Of a stretch of DNA of 64,000 nucleotides, positions 1-8,871 are shown in pieces. The stretch is from Aequoribacter sp049615385. Its GTDB lineage: Bacteria > Pseudomonadota > Gammaproteobacteria > Pseudomonadales > Halieaceae. Location: NCBI RefSeq assembly GCF_049615385.1, contig NZ_JBMZFL010000004.1. One strand, given 5' to 3'. The position numbers were made by a program, and so were the translations under genes. The notes below the pieces were generated by a model. That model worked only from the letters and a program-made list of their open reading frames with translations, had not been told where the DNA came from and ran no database searches. Numbering within the stretch: the first letter of the stretch is position 1; every line of letters begins with the position of its first letter.

Positions 1-2237
1 TGAATCCTATTGTAAAAACCTTCCAGTACGGCGGCCAAACGGTCACCCTGGAAACCGGCCGCATTGCCCGCCAGGCAACCGGCGCAGTACTGGTTACTGT
101 TGAAAACACGACTGTCCTTGTCACTGTAGTAGCGGCAAAAAGTCAAAAACCTGGCCAAGATTTTTTCCCTTTATCTGTCCACTACCAAGAAAAATCCTAC
201 GCAGTTGGCAAAATCCCCGGCGGGTTCTTCAAGCGTGAAGGCCGCCCAAGCGAAAAAGAAACCTTAACCTCACGTCTGATTGACCGCCCCATTCGTCCGC
301 TGTTCGCCGACGGGTTCATGAACGAAGTGCAGGTGATGTGTACCGTAATGGCGGCTGATGACCACATCGATCCTGATATTCCAGCAATGATCGGTACCTC
401 GGCAGCGCTTGCAATTTCAGGCGTACCTTTCAACGGTCCTATTGGTGCTGCTCGCGTTGGTTTTAACGCACAGGAAGGCTACCTACTCAACCCAGATTAC
501 AACGCGCTGAAAGGCAGTGATTTGGACATGGTGGTCGCAGGTACCAAAGACGCGGTCTTAATGGTTGAGTCAGAAGCGAAAGAATTAACCGAAGACCAAA
601 TGTTGGGTGCGGTATTGTTCGCGCACCAAGAAATGCAAACCGTTATTGCTGCCATTAACGAATTGGTAGCGGAAGCTGGCAAGCCCAAGTGGGATTGGCA
701 GGCGCCTGCCGTCAACGAAGCATTACTAGAAGCCGTTCGCGCGCAAGCCGGTGCGGATTTGGGTGCTGCTTACCGAATTACGGAAAAAGCCGAGCGTTAT
801 GCTCGCGTTGACGAGATTCGTACTGCTTGTGTTGAAGCCCTGGCGGTCGAAGACGGTCCAAGTGCAGACGAAGTGAAAGACGTGTTCAAAAGCGTCGAAA
901 AAGCTTTGGTGCGTCAGCGCATTTTAGCGGGTGAGCCACGCATTGATGGCCGTGACGGTAAAACAGTTCGTCAGATTGCGTGCTCGGTCGACTTGTTGCC
1001 CCGTGTACACGGCTCGGCGCTATTCACTCGTGGTGAAACGCAAGCCATTGGTGCTGTCACTTTGGGCTCGACTCGCGATGCGCAAATTATTGACGCATTA
1101 GAAGGCGAGCGTAAAGATGCGTTTATGTTGCACTACAACTTCCCGCCTTACTCAGTGGGTGAAGCTGGTCGTGTTGGTGCGACAGGCCGTCGTGAAATCG
1201 GCCACGGCCGTTTAGCGCGTCGCGGTTTGGCGGCGGTACTGCCAAACCAAGACGAATTCCCATATACCATTCGTGTAGTCTCAGAGATTACCGAGTCAAA
1301 CGGTTCATCGTCGATGGCATCGGTCTGTGTTGGTTCGCTTGCCATGATGGCCGCTGGTGTGCCTTTGAAAGCGCCTGTTGCTGGTATTGCTATGGGCTTG
1401 GTTAAAGAAGGCAACCAGTTTGCCGTATTGACCGATATCTTGGGTGACGAAGACCACTTGGGCGACATGGACTTTAAAGTCGCTGGTACCGCTGCGGGCG
1501 TGACAGCGCTGCAAATGGATATCAAGATTGAAGGCATTAACGAGCAGATTATGGAAATCGCGCTTGAGCAAGCCTTGCACGCGCGTTTGCACATTTTGGG
1601 TCAGATGAACTCTGTAATCAGCACCGCGCGTGAAGTCACGTCAGCTGATGCGCCAAGCATGGTGACCCTGAAAGTTGATTCTGACAAAATCCGTGACATC
1701 ATCGGTAAAGGTGGTGTCACTATTCGTGCCATTACTGAAGAATCGGGTGCTACGGTTGATATCGACGACGACGGTACAGTTAAGATCTTTGGTCAGAACC
1801 AGGCAGCTCGCGATCGCGCAGTCGAAATGGTTATGGAGATCACTGCTGAAGCCGAAGTGGGTCAAGTGTACGAGGGTACCGTTGCGCGCATCGTTGATTT
1901 TGGTGCTTTCGTAACGATTCTACCTGGTAAAGACGGTTTGGTTCACATTTCGCAAATCGCTAACCAGCGTGTCGAGAAAGTCACCGACTTCTTGGAAGAA
2001 GGCCAGACAGTGCGCGTGAAAGTGCTGGACGTAGATCAACGCGGTCGTATTAAGCTGTCTATTAAAGAGCTTTTGGAAGAAGAGGCAGAAACTGCAGAAG
2101 AAGCAAGTGAAGCGCCAGCTGAGGTTGTGGAAGAAGTCGCTGCAGAAGAGACTGTTGCAGTAGATTCGACTGAAGAAGCGCCTGCAGAGGCTGAAGAAGC
2201 GCCTGCGGCTGACGAATCAGAAGAGCCCAAAGCCTAA
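1..2237 (+). CDS. pnp: Polyribonucleotide nucleotidyltransferase (PNPase), 5' end cut by one base
   Basis: PNPase degrades RNA 3'-to-5' by phosphorolysis and is a core degradosome exonuclease in the cytoplasm. The window opens on TG, the last two bases of the start codon, and the next codons read NPIVKTFQYGGQTV, the typical PNPase N-terminus, so only one base is missing. The protein is about 745 aa, against about 711 in E. coli. Two RNase PH-like halves are followed by a KH domain with IIGKGG near residue 565 and an S1 domain around residues 626-697. The extra length is a C-terminal tail of about 45 residues made almost only of Glu, Ala and Val, which could be a protein-docking or solubility tail (inference). 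A hairpin follows the stop. Confident from the full-length family match. Confidence 0.97.
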   Translation, partial: NPIVKTFQYGGQTVTLETGRIARQATGAVLVTVENTTVLVTVVAAKSQKPGQDFFPLSVHYQEKSYAVGKIPGGFFKREGRPSEKETLTSRLIDRPIRPLFADGFMNEVQVMCTVMAADDHIDPDIPAMIGTSAALAISGVPFNGPIGAARVGFNAQEGYLLNPDYNALKGSDLDMVVAGTKDAVLMVESEAKELTEDQMLGAVLFAHQEMQTVIAAINELVAEAGKPKWDWQAPAVNEALLEAVRAQAGADLGAAYRITEKAERYARVDEIRTACVEALAVEDGPSADEVKDVFKSVEKALVRQRILAGEPRIDGRDGKTVRQIACSVDLLPRVHGSALFTRGETQAIGAVTLGSTRDAQIIDALEGERKDAFMLHYNFPPYSVGEAGRVGATGRREIGHGRLARRGLAAVLPNQDEFPYTIRVVSEITESNGSSSMASVCVGSLAMMAAGVPLKAPVAGIAMGLVKEGNQFAVLTDILGDEDHLGDMDFKVAGTAAGVTALQMDIKIEGINEQIMEIALEQALHARLHILGQMNSVISTAREVTSADAPSMVTLKVDSDKIRDIIGKGGVTIRAITEESGATVDIDDDGTVKIFGQNQAARDRAVEMVMEITAEAEVGQVYEGTVARIVDFGAFVTILPGKDGLVHISQIANQRVEKVTDFLEEGQTVRVKVLDVDQRGRIKLSIKELLEEEAETAEEASEAPAEVVEEVAAEETVAVDSTEEAPAEAEEAPAADESEEPKA

Positions 2238-2243
2238 AAAAAC

Positions 2244-2262
2244 ACCGACCCCTAGGGTCGGT
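2244..2262 (+). terminator. Hairpin after pnp
   Basis: A perfect 8-bp stem (ACCGACCC / GGGTCGGT) with a 3-nt loop starts seven bases after the pnp stop. It is followed by TATT rather than a long T run, so it may terminate together with the next hairpin or protect the 3' end. Confidence 0.6.
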
Positions 2263-2277
2263 ATTCAGTAAACTCAA

Positions 2278-2307
2278 AACGCCCGCGAGCTTAGCTTTGC
2301 GGGCGTT
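2278..2307 (-). terminator. Terminator of acs, overlapping its stop codon
   Basis: A 9-bp stem (AACGCCCGC / GCGGGCGTT) brackets the acs stop codon. Read on the minus strand the stem is followed by TTTTGAG, so it suits acs; read on the plus strand it is followed by CTTG and could back up pnp termination. It lies in the pnp/acs convergent junction. Confidence 0.7.
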
Positions 2308-4225
2308 CTTGTATCAGGTTCTCGACAACGCTAGGATCTGCCAAGGTGCTGGTATCACCTAATGAGTCGAGTTCGTTTTCGGCGATTTTACGTAAAATGC
2401 GGCGCATGATTTTGCCCGAACGCGTTTTGGGCAGTGCCGGAGCCCACTGAATGACATCGGGCTTGGCGATGGGGCCAATTTCGGCAACACACAGATCAAC
2501 AAGCTCTTTAAAGAGCGCATCGCTTTTTTCAACACCTGCCATCGGAGTCACGTAGGCGTAGATGCCTTGGCCTTTGATATCGTGCGGAAAGCCAACGACA
2601 GCTGCCTCGGCAATGCCTTCATGCAGCACCAGTGCGCTTTCGACTTCGGCAGTACCCATACGGTGCCCGGAGACGTTTAGTACATCGTCAACGCGGCCGG
2701 TGATCCAATAGTAGCCATCAGCATCGCGCATGGCGCCGTCACCGGTGAAATAATAGCCCTTGTACGTGCTGAAATAGGTGTCGATAAGACGCTGGTGGTC
2801 GCCGTATACACTGCGAATCTGGCTGGGCCACGAGCGTTTCACTACCAGATAACCGGCGCCTTCGCCCTCAATTTCCGAGCCATCTTCATTCAGTAAGGCT
2901 AGCTCCACGCCAAAGAACGGGAACGAGGCGGAGCCAGGCTTTAATGCATGTGCGCCAGGTAGTGGTGTAATCATGTGCGCCCCGGTTTCGGTTTGCCACC
3001 AAGTATCGACAATCGGGCAACGACTGTCGCCGACGACTTTGTAGTACCATTCCCACGCTTCTGGGTTGATCGGCTCACCCACGGTGCCTAACAAGCGCAG
3101 GCTAGCACGAGAGGTGCGTTTGACGGGTTCGTCACCTTGTACATGAAGGGCGCGAATCGCCGTTGGGGCTGTGTAAAAAATAGACACATTATGTTTATCG
3201 ATAACTTCCCAACAGCGGCTGGCATCGGGGTAGGTGGGAACCCCCTCGAACATCAGTGATGTGGCGCCGTTGGCTAAGGGGCCATACACAATGTAGCTGT
3301 GACCTGTGACCCAGCCGACATCGGCAGTACACCAAAAGACTTCGCCGTCGCGGTAGTCGAATACATACTTAAAGGTCGCGGCGGCCTGCAGCAAGTAGCC
3401 GGCACTCGTGTGTAGTACGCCTTTGGGCTTGCCCGTAGAGCCCGAGGTATAAAGAATAAACAAAGGGTCTTCCGCGGCAACACTGACCGGCGCGCAATCA
3501 CGTGATTGGCTCGCCACAAAGTCTTGGTACCACAAATCGCGGCTTTCGTTCCAGCTTACATCACTGCCTGTCCGTTTTACGACTAAACAGGTGTGTACGT
3601 TGGGGCAAGACTCTAGAGCCTTATCAACGTTCGCTTTTAGAGGAACACGCTTGCCGCCGCGCAAGCCCTCGTCCGCTGTAATAACGGTTTGGCAATCTGA
3701 ATCCAGAATCCGGTCTTTTAGAGCTTCGGGAGAAAAACCGCCAAAGACAACAGAGTGCACGGCACCAATGCGGGCACAAGCCAGCATGGCGTAGGCCGCT
3801 TGTGGAATCATGGGCATGTAAATACAGACTCGATCGCCCTTGGTAACGCCTCGTGCGATCAGTGCGTTCGCCAGCTGCGATACTTCGTCTTTAAGTTCGG
3901 CGTAAGTGATGTGTTGGCTTTCGCTGGGGTCGTCGCCTTCCCACAACAGCGCAGTCTGGTCGGCGCGTTCGGGAAGGTGGCGGTCAATACAGTTTACGCT
4001 GATATTGAGTGAGGCGCCGCTGAACCACTCCGCTTCGCCTTTTGGGAAATCATAGCGACAGACCTTATTCCATGAGGTATCCCAACTTAAAAATTCCTGC
4101 GCCAAATTTCCGAAGAAGGTCTCGGGGTCGTCGATCGACTGGCGATACATTTGTTCGTAGCGCTCGGGAGTAATATGAGCATCTTTAAAGGACTCGGGAA
4201 CGGGGTATACATGATGTTCAGACAT
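2291..4225 (-). CDS. acs: Acetyl-CoA synthetase
   Basis: Acs activates acetate with ATP and CoA to acetyl-CoA through an acetyl-AMP intermediate. The 644-aa length is normal for AMP-forming acetyl-CoA synthetases. The P-loop-like A3 motif YTSGSTGKPKG lies at residues 259-269. Near the C-terminus, SGHRMGTAEVESALV and then KTRSGKIMRR are visible; the latter holds the lysine that is acetylated in the family to switch the enzyme off. The gene is convergent with pnp. In Pseudomonas an acs gene also lies near panBC, where acetate use is under CbrAB/Crc control, so its place beside this carbon-control locus may be meaningful (inference). Confidence 0.96.
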   Translation of the reverse strand: MSEHHVYPVPESFKDAHITPERYEQMYRQSIDDPETFFGNLAQEFLSWDTSWNKVCRYDFPKGEAEWFSGASLNISVNCIDRHLPERADQTALLWEGDDPSESQHITYAELKDEVSQLANALIARGVTKGDRVCIYMPMIPQAAYAMLACARIGAVHSVVFGGFSPEALKDRILDSDCQTVITADEGLRGGKRVPLKANVDKALESCPNVHTCLVVKRTGSDVSWNESRDLWYQDFVASQSRDCAPVSVAAEDPLFILYTSGSTGKPKGVLHTSAGYLLQAAATFKYVFDYRDGEVFWCTADVGWVTGHSYIVYGPLANGATSLMFEGVPTYPDASRCWEVIDKHNVSIFYTAPTAIRALHVQGDEPVKRTSRASLRLLGTVGEPINPEAWEWYYKVVGDSRCPIVDTWWQTETGAHMITPLPGAHALKPGSASFPFFGVELALLNEDGSEIEGEGAGYLVVKRSWPSQIRSVYGDHQRLIDTYFSTYKGYYFTGDGAMRDADGYYWITGRVDDVLNVSGHRMGTAEVESALVLHEGIAEAAVVGFPHDIKGQGIYAYVTPMAGVEKSDALFKELVDLCVAEIGPIAKPDVIQWAPALPKTRSGKIMRRILRKIAENELDSLGDTSTLADPSVVENLIQERPQS

Positions 4226-4338
4226 ACTGCGGTCTCGTCGTTTTGATTAGAGACCACAGATAATACCGAGTGTGGCGCGTGGCGCAAGCAGACTAAGGTC
4301 GAATGCCCATTAGAACGGCTTGTTCGGCCTGTTGTCGA

Positions 4339-5193
4339 TCACTTTGGCGGGGTTAGACGCGTGTTGTCGATTAAGCGCGTCGCGCCGAGTCGTGCAGCGG
4401 CAAGAATGGCAATTTCTTGGGTTTGCGCGGTGATTTCGGCTAGAGTGCTCGAGTCCCGAATGGCGAAATAATCGGGTTTAAATCCCGCAGCTTCTAGGCG
4501 TGCATTTGCTCTGGCTTCCAAGCCAGCAAAATCGGTATCGCCCCCTAAGATGGCCTCTTTACAAGCTTGCAGGGTCTTGTTGAGCTCTGGTGCAATCGGA
4601 CGCTCCTCGGCGGTCAAATAGCCATTGCGAGAACTCAAGGCCAGGCCATCGGCCGCACGCCCCGTTGGAACACCAATAATTTCTATCGGCATACAAAGGT
4701 CATCGACCATTTTGCGAATGATGGACAGCTGCTGAAAATCTTTTTCGCCAAATACAGCGATATCGGGCTGCACCATATTAAAAAGTTTTGTCACAACGGT
4801 GGTCACGCCATCAAAGTGCCCTGGTCGGCTGGCTCCGCATAGCGTTTCGGATAACTCGGGTACGCTCACCTGTGTCTGTGTAGCCATGCCCCGCGGGTAC
4901 ATTTCGGCTACCGTAGGTACAAACACAACATCGTTACCCTGCGCTTCGAGCTGTTGTGAGTCGGCGTCAAGGGTTCTAGGGTAATTATCGAGATCTTCGC
5001 CAGCGCCGAATTGGAGCGGATTGACAAAGATGCTGGTTATTACAAACTCGCTGAGTTCTTTGGCTTTTCGCACCAAGCTTAAATGGCCGTCGTGTAAGTT
5101 ACCCATGGTCGGCACAAAGCCTATTTTTTTTCCAGCCAAGCGTTGCTGTTTAACGATATTTTGCAGTGCTTTGATCGAAGTAACTGTTTGCAT
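4339..5193 (-). CDS. panC: Pantothenate synthetase
   Basis: PanC condenses pantoate and beta-alanine with ATP to give pantothenate, the CoA precursor. The 284-aa protein is full length. The FVPTMGNLHDGHLSLV motif near residue 26 contains the HxGH-type ATP-binding signature, followed by SIFVNPLQFG and FGEKDFQQL, all typical of the family. The start is an ATG preceded by AAAGG. It is the last gene of a minus-strand run beginning at pcnB, but a 128-bp gap separates it from panB. That gap holds a GC-rich hairpin (5294-5311) with only a short T run, so partial termination or separate transcription is possible. Confidence 0.97.
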   Translation of the reverse strand: MQTVTSIKALQNIVKQQRLAGKKIGFVPTMGNLHDGHLSLVRKAKELSEFVITSIFVNPLQFGAGEDLDNYPRTLDADSQQLEAQGNDVVFVPTVAEMYPRGMATQTQVSVPELSETLCGASRPGHFDGVTTVVTKLFNMVQPDIAVFGEKDFQQLSIIRKMVDDLCMPIEIIGVPTGRAADGLALSSRNGYLTAEERPIAPELNKTLQACKEAILGGDTDFAGLEARANARLEAAGFKPDYFAIRDSSTLAEITAQTQEIAILAAARLGATRLIDNTRLTPPK

Positions 5194-5293
5194 TATCTGG
5201 ACCTTTAAGTGCCTTGCGGGGCGTTCGGTGGACGCAGAGTATGCCGCAGCGAAGTGCGCGAAACAATGGATCGTAACAACAAAATGACGCGAA

Positions 5294-5311
5294 GCGGCGG
5301 TGTGTCGCCGC
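5294..5311 (-). terminator. Weak hairpin between panB and panC
   Basis: A 6-bp stem GCGGCG / CGCCGC lies 130 to 100 bases upstream of panC, in the panB-panC gap. On the minus strand it is followed within ten bases by only four T residues, so it is a poor intrinsic terminator and could be an attenuator or simply a GC-rich spacer. Confidence 0.25.
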
Positions 5312-5321
5312 GCTGACTTTG

Positions 5322-6113
5322 TTAGTGGTAGCAGTGCTCTTCGCGAGGAAAGTTGCCGCTTTTAACAGCATCGACAAAAGCTTTAAGGGCACCTTGTACG
5401 GTGCTTTGCCCTTCCATGAAGTTGGCTACAAACTTGGCCGGGCGTGGGTTCAAGCCCAGCAGGTCATGCATGACTAAGACTTGGGCGTCAGTGCCCGGGC
5501 CTGCGCCAATGCCGATCACAGGGATATCTAGTTTATTCGTGATATCAGTGGCCAGTTCTTCTGGTACGCATTCGAGTACGAGCAGGCCCGCGCCCGCATC
5601 CTGAATCTCAACGGCGTCAGCAAGAATTGATTTCGCTTCCTTGGGGGTGCGTCCTTGCACACGATATCCGCCAAAAGCGTTCACGTACTGTGGCGTTAAA
5701 CCGAGGTGAGCACACACGGGAATGCCCCGTTCAACCAGCTGGCTGATGCTATCACTCAGCCAGGTACCACCCTCGAGTTTTACCATCTGCGCCCCAGCTT
5801 GCATCAGCTTAGCGGCATTTTTTAAGGTGTCTTCTGGGGTGGCATACGACATGAATGGCATATCCGCAATGATCAGCGAGTTGGGCTCGCCTCGCGCTAC
5901 ACACTCGGTATGGTAGGCCATGGCTTCGATGGTGACTGGCACGGTACTGTCGTGGCCTTGTAGCACATTACCCAATGAGTCGCCGACCAGTATGCTCTCG
6001 GCGCCAGCTTCGCTTACTAGGCGAGCAAAGGTGGCATCGTAGGCAGTAATACAAACGAACTTGTCTCCGTTTGCCTTCATCTGATCCAGTTTGCTGATGG
6101 TAAATTTAGCCAT
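5322..6113 (-). CDS. panB: 3-methyl-2-oxobutanoate hydroxymethyltransferase
   Basis: PanB transfers a hydroxymethyl group from 5,10-methylene-THF to ketoisovalerate, giving ketopantoate, the first committed step to pantothenate. The 263-aa length fits. Visible signatures are ITAYDATFARLVSEAG near residue 23, VGDSLGNVLQGHDSTVPVT near residue 43, and IGIGAGPGTDAQVLVMHDLLG near residue 200, which cover the Mg2+- and substrate-binding residues. It starts five bases after the kinase gene stop, so it is co-transcribed with pcnB-folK-kinase. With panC here and panD at 28 kb, the window encodes most of the path from valine precursors and aspartate to pantothenate; panE/ilvC is not seen. Confidence 0.97.
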   Translation of the reverse strand: MAKFTISKLDQMKANGDKFVCITAYDATFARLVSEAGAESILVGDSLGNVLQGHDSTVPVTIEAMAYHTECVARGEPNSLIIADMPFMSYATPEDTLKNAAKLMQAGAQMVKLEGGTWLSDSISQLVERGIPVCAHLGLTPQYVNAFGGYRVQGRTPKEAKSILADAVEIQDAGAGLLVLECVPEELATDITNKLDIPVIGIGAGPGTDAQVLVMHDLLGLNPRPAKFVANFMEGQSTVQGALKAFVDAVKSGNFPREEHCYH

Positions 6114-6118
6114 ATGCT

Positions 6119-6793
6119 CTACCCAAAAAATGTTGGATTAAAGTAATGCCGCCCGCTGCGGATATCAAGGGAGTAGTCTACCAAATTGTGGTAGTCCGCG
6201 TCCGATGAAGCGAGGTCAATATCACTCGCATTAACGATTAGTAGAGGAGAGTCGTCGTAGTACAAGAAAAACTCGCTGTAAGCTTGATTTAGCTTGTTCA
6301 GGTAGTCCGCACTTATGCGGCGCTCAGAGCTTATCCCGCGGCGTTCGATTCGGCTTAGCAGTACATCCGTTGGGGCTTGCAGGTAGATTACGAGGTCGGG
6401 ACGGGGCACATCCACCGTCATTTGTTGATAGACCTTGTCATACAACTCGTATTCCTCGCTGTTTAACGTCAGCCGGGCGAACAGCGGGTCTTTTTGTAAC
6501 ATGAAGTCCGCAACGTGCAGCGGTGCAAAAATATCACTCTGACGCAGAGCTTGAATGGCTTGAGTTCGCTGAAATAAAAACGATAACTGTGTCGCCAGAG
6601 CGTGCTGGCGCATGTCTTCGTAAAACTTCGTCAAAAAGGGGTTGGCAGCTGGGTCCTCAAAGATTGTTTGATACTGAAAGGTCTGCGCTAAGCGTCGTGC
6701 TAAAGTTGTTTTTCCCACACCAATCACGCCCTCTATCGCGATAAAAGGCGGTAGAGTTCGGCCTCGCAGTAGGGAAGATAATTCGTCTGTCAT
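6119..6793 (-). CDS. Deoxynucleoside kinase family protein
   Basis: The protein resembles the dNK/dGK-dCK family, which phosphorylates deoxynucleosides for nucleotide salvage. A P-loop IAIEGVIGVGKTTLARRL lies at residues 16-33, and a DRS-like lid is replaced by RRGISSERRIS near residue 150, where an arginine-rich lid is expected. The ATG at 6793 is chosen because it overlaps the folK stop as ATGA, giving 224 aa; an upstream in-frame start would run far into folK. It sits between folK and panB. The natural substrate cannot be read from sequence. Confidence 0.88.
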   Translation of the reverse strand: MTDELSSLLRGRTLPPFIAIEGVIGVGKTTLARRLAQTFQYQTIFEDPAANPFLTKFYEDMRQHALATQLSFLFQRTQAIQALRQSDIFAPLHVADFMLQKDPLFARLTLNSEEYELYDKVYQQMTVDVPRPDLVIYLQAPTDVLLSRIERRGISSERRISADYLNKLNQAYSEFFLYYDDSPLLIVNASDIDLASSDADYHNLVDYSLDIRSGRHYFNPTFFG

Positions 6794-7314
6794 ATCTCGA
6801 TGGGTTCCACGATGTCTGCGCCGTTCCAGTGGTGGGGGGTTAACTGAATGTGCTGAGCGTCTTGCAGGGCCGCCCATTCTTTCAGCACCTTGTTGTTGAT
6901 GCTGATCCTATCTGCTTCGGGCAGCTGTAACAATGGTGCAAGAACAAATAAACGCTCGGTCAGACGAGGGTGGGGTACTTCTAAACGCTCGGTGTTGCTG
7001 AGCTCATGGGGTGAATACAGCAAGTCAATATCAAGGGTACGAGGACCCCAACGTTCGTTGCGAATCCGCTGGTTTTGATGCTCTATCGCTTGGCAGTCGC
7101 ATAGCGCTTGCTGAAGTGTCCCCGAGTAGCTAATAAGTGCTGCTAGGTTAAAGTAATCATCCTGTTTTGGACCGCCAATCGGTTCGGTGCGATAGATGCC
7201 CGAGACCGCAATAAGTGACGCATTCGGCAGGGTTTGCAGTGCCTGTAGGCCCGCTGCTAAATACCGCACAGGTTGGCCTAAATTACTACCTAGGCCTAGA
7301 TACAAAAGCATCAT
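6790..7314 (-). CDS. folK: 2-amino-4-hydroxy-6-hydroxymethyldihydropteridine pyrophosphokinase (HPPK)
   Basis: FolK transfers pyrophosphate from ATP to the pterin in folate synthesis. The 174-aa protein opens with LGLGSNLG, then has VSGIYRTEPIGG, the substrate-binding loop, and the ATP/Mg signature RWGPRTLDIDLL near residue 98, with the two metal-binding aspartates. HPRLTERLFVLAPL follows. The start codon overlaps the pcnB stop (ATGA), and its own stop overlaps the kinase start the same way, so the three genes are probably translationally coupled. The first two codons are both ATG. Confidence 0.97.
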   Translation of the reverse strand: MMLLYLGLGSNLGQPVRYLAAGLQALQTLPNASLIAVSGIYRTEPIGGPKQDDYFNLAALISYSGTLQQALCDCQAIEHQNQRIRNERWGPRTLDIDLLYSPHELSNTERLEVPHPRLTERLFVLAPLLQLPEADRISINNKVLKEWAALQDAQHIQLTPHHWNGADIVEPIEI

Positions 7315-8585
7315 GGCTTTGAACGACGTCTGGGTCTGGGGCGTCGGCGTTTTCTGGGCTCGTCTTGATGCTGCTGTTGTCGGTGTGATTCGAGTTCAGG
7401 GTGCTCGAGTTGGAATTGGGTCCACCAGTCAACAACTGCGCCCACGTCCTGACCGGCTTGTGCTCTTAAGCTTAAAAAGTCATAAGCGGCACGGAAACGT
7501 TTTTGCTGTGCGAACTCCAGGGGCTTGCGATGTCTGCGCCTATCCATGCGCATTTGTAGGTCCCAGATCTCGCGCATCATTGTGGTAAAGCGCTTGGGTA
7601 TAGCGACTCGCTCAATGGCGCGCAAAATCACGTCTTGCCCTACGCTTTGCATGGCTGGGATGGGAGCTTCACCCCGCGCTAAGGCCAACTCTAGCCCTTG
7701 CTCTACCGCCGGCCATAAAATGGCTGCCAGCAAAAATGCGGGTGTTACGGGTTGGCCTGAATTGATGCGTTGATCGGTATTGCCCATAGCGGCGGTGAGC
7801 ATAGGCTGATAATAGGCCTTGGCATCGATGTGCTGTGACGAATCGGGAAACAGCTCTCGCCAGACCGGTGTTTGCAGTAGAATTTCGGCGAAGGGTTTAG
7901 CATGCCCGGCCATAAAGCCTTTCAAGAATTCGTCGAATAGGCGTGCCGCGGGTATTTGGGCCAGCAAGGGGGCACAGGCTCTCAAGGCGTGTTCGGTATT
8001 TGACTCTATGTCAAAACCGAGTTTGGCTTGAAAGCGAAGAACACGCAGCATTCGTACTGGGTCCTCGCGGTATCGTGTTTCAGGGTCACCAATAATTTTT
8101 AAGCGTCGTGCGCTAATATCTTGAAGGCCGTCTGTGTAATCGATAACAGTGTCTTCGACCGGATCATAATACAAAGCATTGACTGTGAGGTCGCGACGAA
8201 TGGCGTCTTGTTCTAGCGTACCAAATACGTTGTCTCTAAGAAGCACGCCACTGCGACCTTGTTTGGCGGTATTTTTGTTGTCGGACTCGCTGTGGTGTCC
8301 TCGAAAGGTCGTGACCTCGATAATGTCCCGTCCCATCCGCACATGAACAATCTGAAACCGGCGCCCTACGATTCTGGAGCCGCGAAATAGAGCATGAACT
8401 TGCTCGGGTGTCGCGTTGGTTGCCACATCAAAGTCTTTGGGTGTTTTACCCAGCAACAAGTCGCGAATGGCGCCTCCAACAACGTAAGCTTCGTAGCCCT
8501 TGTCGTTTAGCCGCAGGGCAACGCTAACTGCAGAGTGGTGCAGCTTGTTAATATCGAAGCTACGGTCGATGACGGTCGGCATCAT
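7311..8585 (-). CDS. pcnB: Poly(A) polymerase I
   Basis: PcnB adds poly(A) tails to RNA 3' ends and promotes their decay. It belongs to the class II nucleotidyltransferases: VVGGAIRDLL at residues 35-44, then KDFDVAT with the catalytic aspartates, and EDPVRMLRVLRF near residue 185, a signature shared with CCA-adding enzymes. The long basic C-terminus (RKRRRPRPRRRSKP) and the position next to folK favour PcnB over a CCA enzyme. It lies directly downstream of the CrcZ-like RNA, as in Pseudomonas. No obvious promoter fits in the 43 bp after the RNA terminator, so it may depend on read-through. Confidence 0.95.
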   Translation of the reverse strand: MMPTVIDRSFDINKLHHSAVSVALRLNDKGYEAYVVGGAIRDLLLGKTPKDFDVATNATPEQVHALFRGSRIVGRRFQIVHVRMGRDIIEVTTFRGHHSESDNKNTAKQGRSGVLLRDNVFGTLEQDAIRRDLTVNALYYDPVEDTVIDYTDGLQDISARRLKIIGDPETRYREDPVRMLRVLRFQAKLGFDIESNTEHALRACAPLLAQIPAARLFDEFLKGFMAGHAKPFAEILLQTPVWRELFPDSSQHIDAKAYYQPMLTAAMGNTDQRINSGQPVTPAFLLAAILWPAVEQGLELALARGEAPIPAMQSVGQDVILRAIERVAIPKRFTTMMREIWDLQMRMDRRRHRKPLEFAQQKRFRAAYDFLSLRAQAGQDVGAVVDWWTQFQLEHPELESHRQQQHQDEPRKRRRPRPRRRSKP

Positions 8586-8628
8586 AGGGGTACGACGCTG
8601 TTGAAGAAAAAAATTTTGCGTCTAGACA

Positions 8629-8656
8629 AAAAAATACGCGGGGAAGCAAGCTTCCC
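8629..8656 (-). terminator. Intrinsic terminator of the CrcZ-like RNA
   Basis: The stem GGGAAG / CUUCCC closes on a stable CUUG tetraloop (8656-8641) and is followed on the minus strand by GCGUA and seven U residues (8635-8629). It separates the small RNA from pcnB and would also stop read-through from cbrB. Confidence 0.8.
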
Positions 8657-8720
8657 CATCCAGGTCCACAGTGTCGCTATTATTATTATTGAGGCTTTGT
8701 TTATTGTTCTTTTTAAGCCA
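8629..8720 (-). ncRNA. Putative CrcZ-like, sigma-54-dependent small RNA between cbrB and pcnB
   Basis: A predicted RNA of about 90 nt begins 12 bases after a sigma-54 promoter and ends in an intrinsic terminator. It opens with a 5-bp hairpin (GGCUU at 8719-8715 with AAGCC at 8697-8693) whose A-rich loop holds AACAAUAA (8708-8701), matching the AANAANAA CA motif bound by Hfq and Crc in Pseudomonas. A second run, AAUAAUAAUAAUA (8690-8678), is four successive ARN triplets, the Hfq distal-face pattern. In Pseudomonas, CrcZ lies in the same cbrB-pcnB gap, is CbrB/sigma-54 driven and titrates Hfq-Crc, but is about 400 nt. The identity as a functional equivalent is inference from synteny, promoter and motifs. 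Confidence 0.72.
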
Positions 8721-8729
8721 CTTGTAAGG

Positions 8730-8747
8730 TTGCACCAGTTGTGCCAA
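8730..8747 (-). promoter_or_regulatory. Sigma-54 (RpoN) promoter of the small RNA
   Basis: The minus strand reads TTGGCACAACTGGTGCAA. GG and GC are exactly 10 nt apart, and 15 of 17 positions fit the consensus YTGGCACGRNNNTTGCW. The predicted start is at 8720-8718, which places the first RNA hairpin at the 5' end. CbrB, encoded just upstream, carries the GAFTGA loop needed to activate sigma-54. Confidence 0.85.
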
Positions 8748-8823
8748 GCTTTTAAAAATCCTTTAATATTAGTCACTTAGTGTTTTTTCCTTGGTTTGGC
8801 GAGGTGCTTGATACCTGAAAGTT

Positions 8824-8871
8824 GTTACCTTATGTGTCGTTTCTATTGCAAGCGTGGTGTCGATGGGTAAC
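8824..8871. promoter_or_regulatory. Candidate CbrB enhancer half-sites
   Basis: GTTAC (8824-8828) and GTAAC (8867-8871) form an inverted pair with centres 43 bp apart, about four helical turns, lying roughly 105-150 bp upstream of the predicted sigma-54 start. That is a normal distance for an enhancer-binding activator. The link to CbrB is inference; similar GTTAC/GTAAC dyads are described upstream of Pseudomonas crcZ as far as I recall. Confidence 0.35.

Noticed and set aside
1148..1594. Minus-strand frames inside pnp and similar antisense frames in rnr, dnaB, cbrA and the alcohol dehydrogenase gene
   Set aside because: They mirror strongly coded genes on the other strand and have low-complexity, family-less translations.
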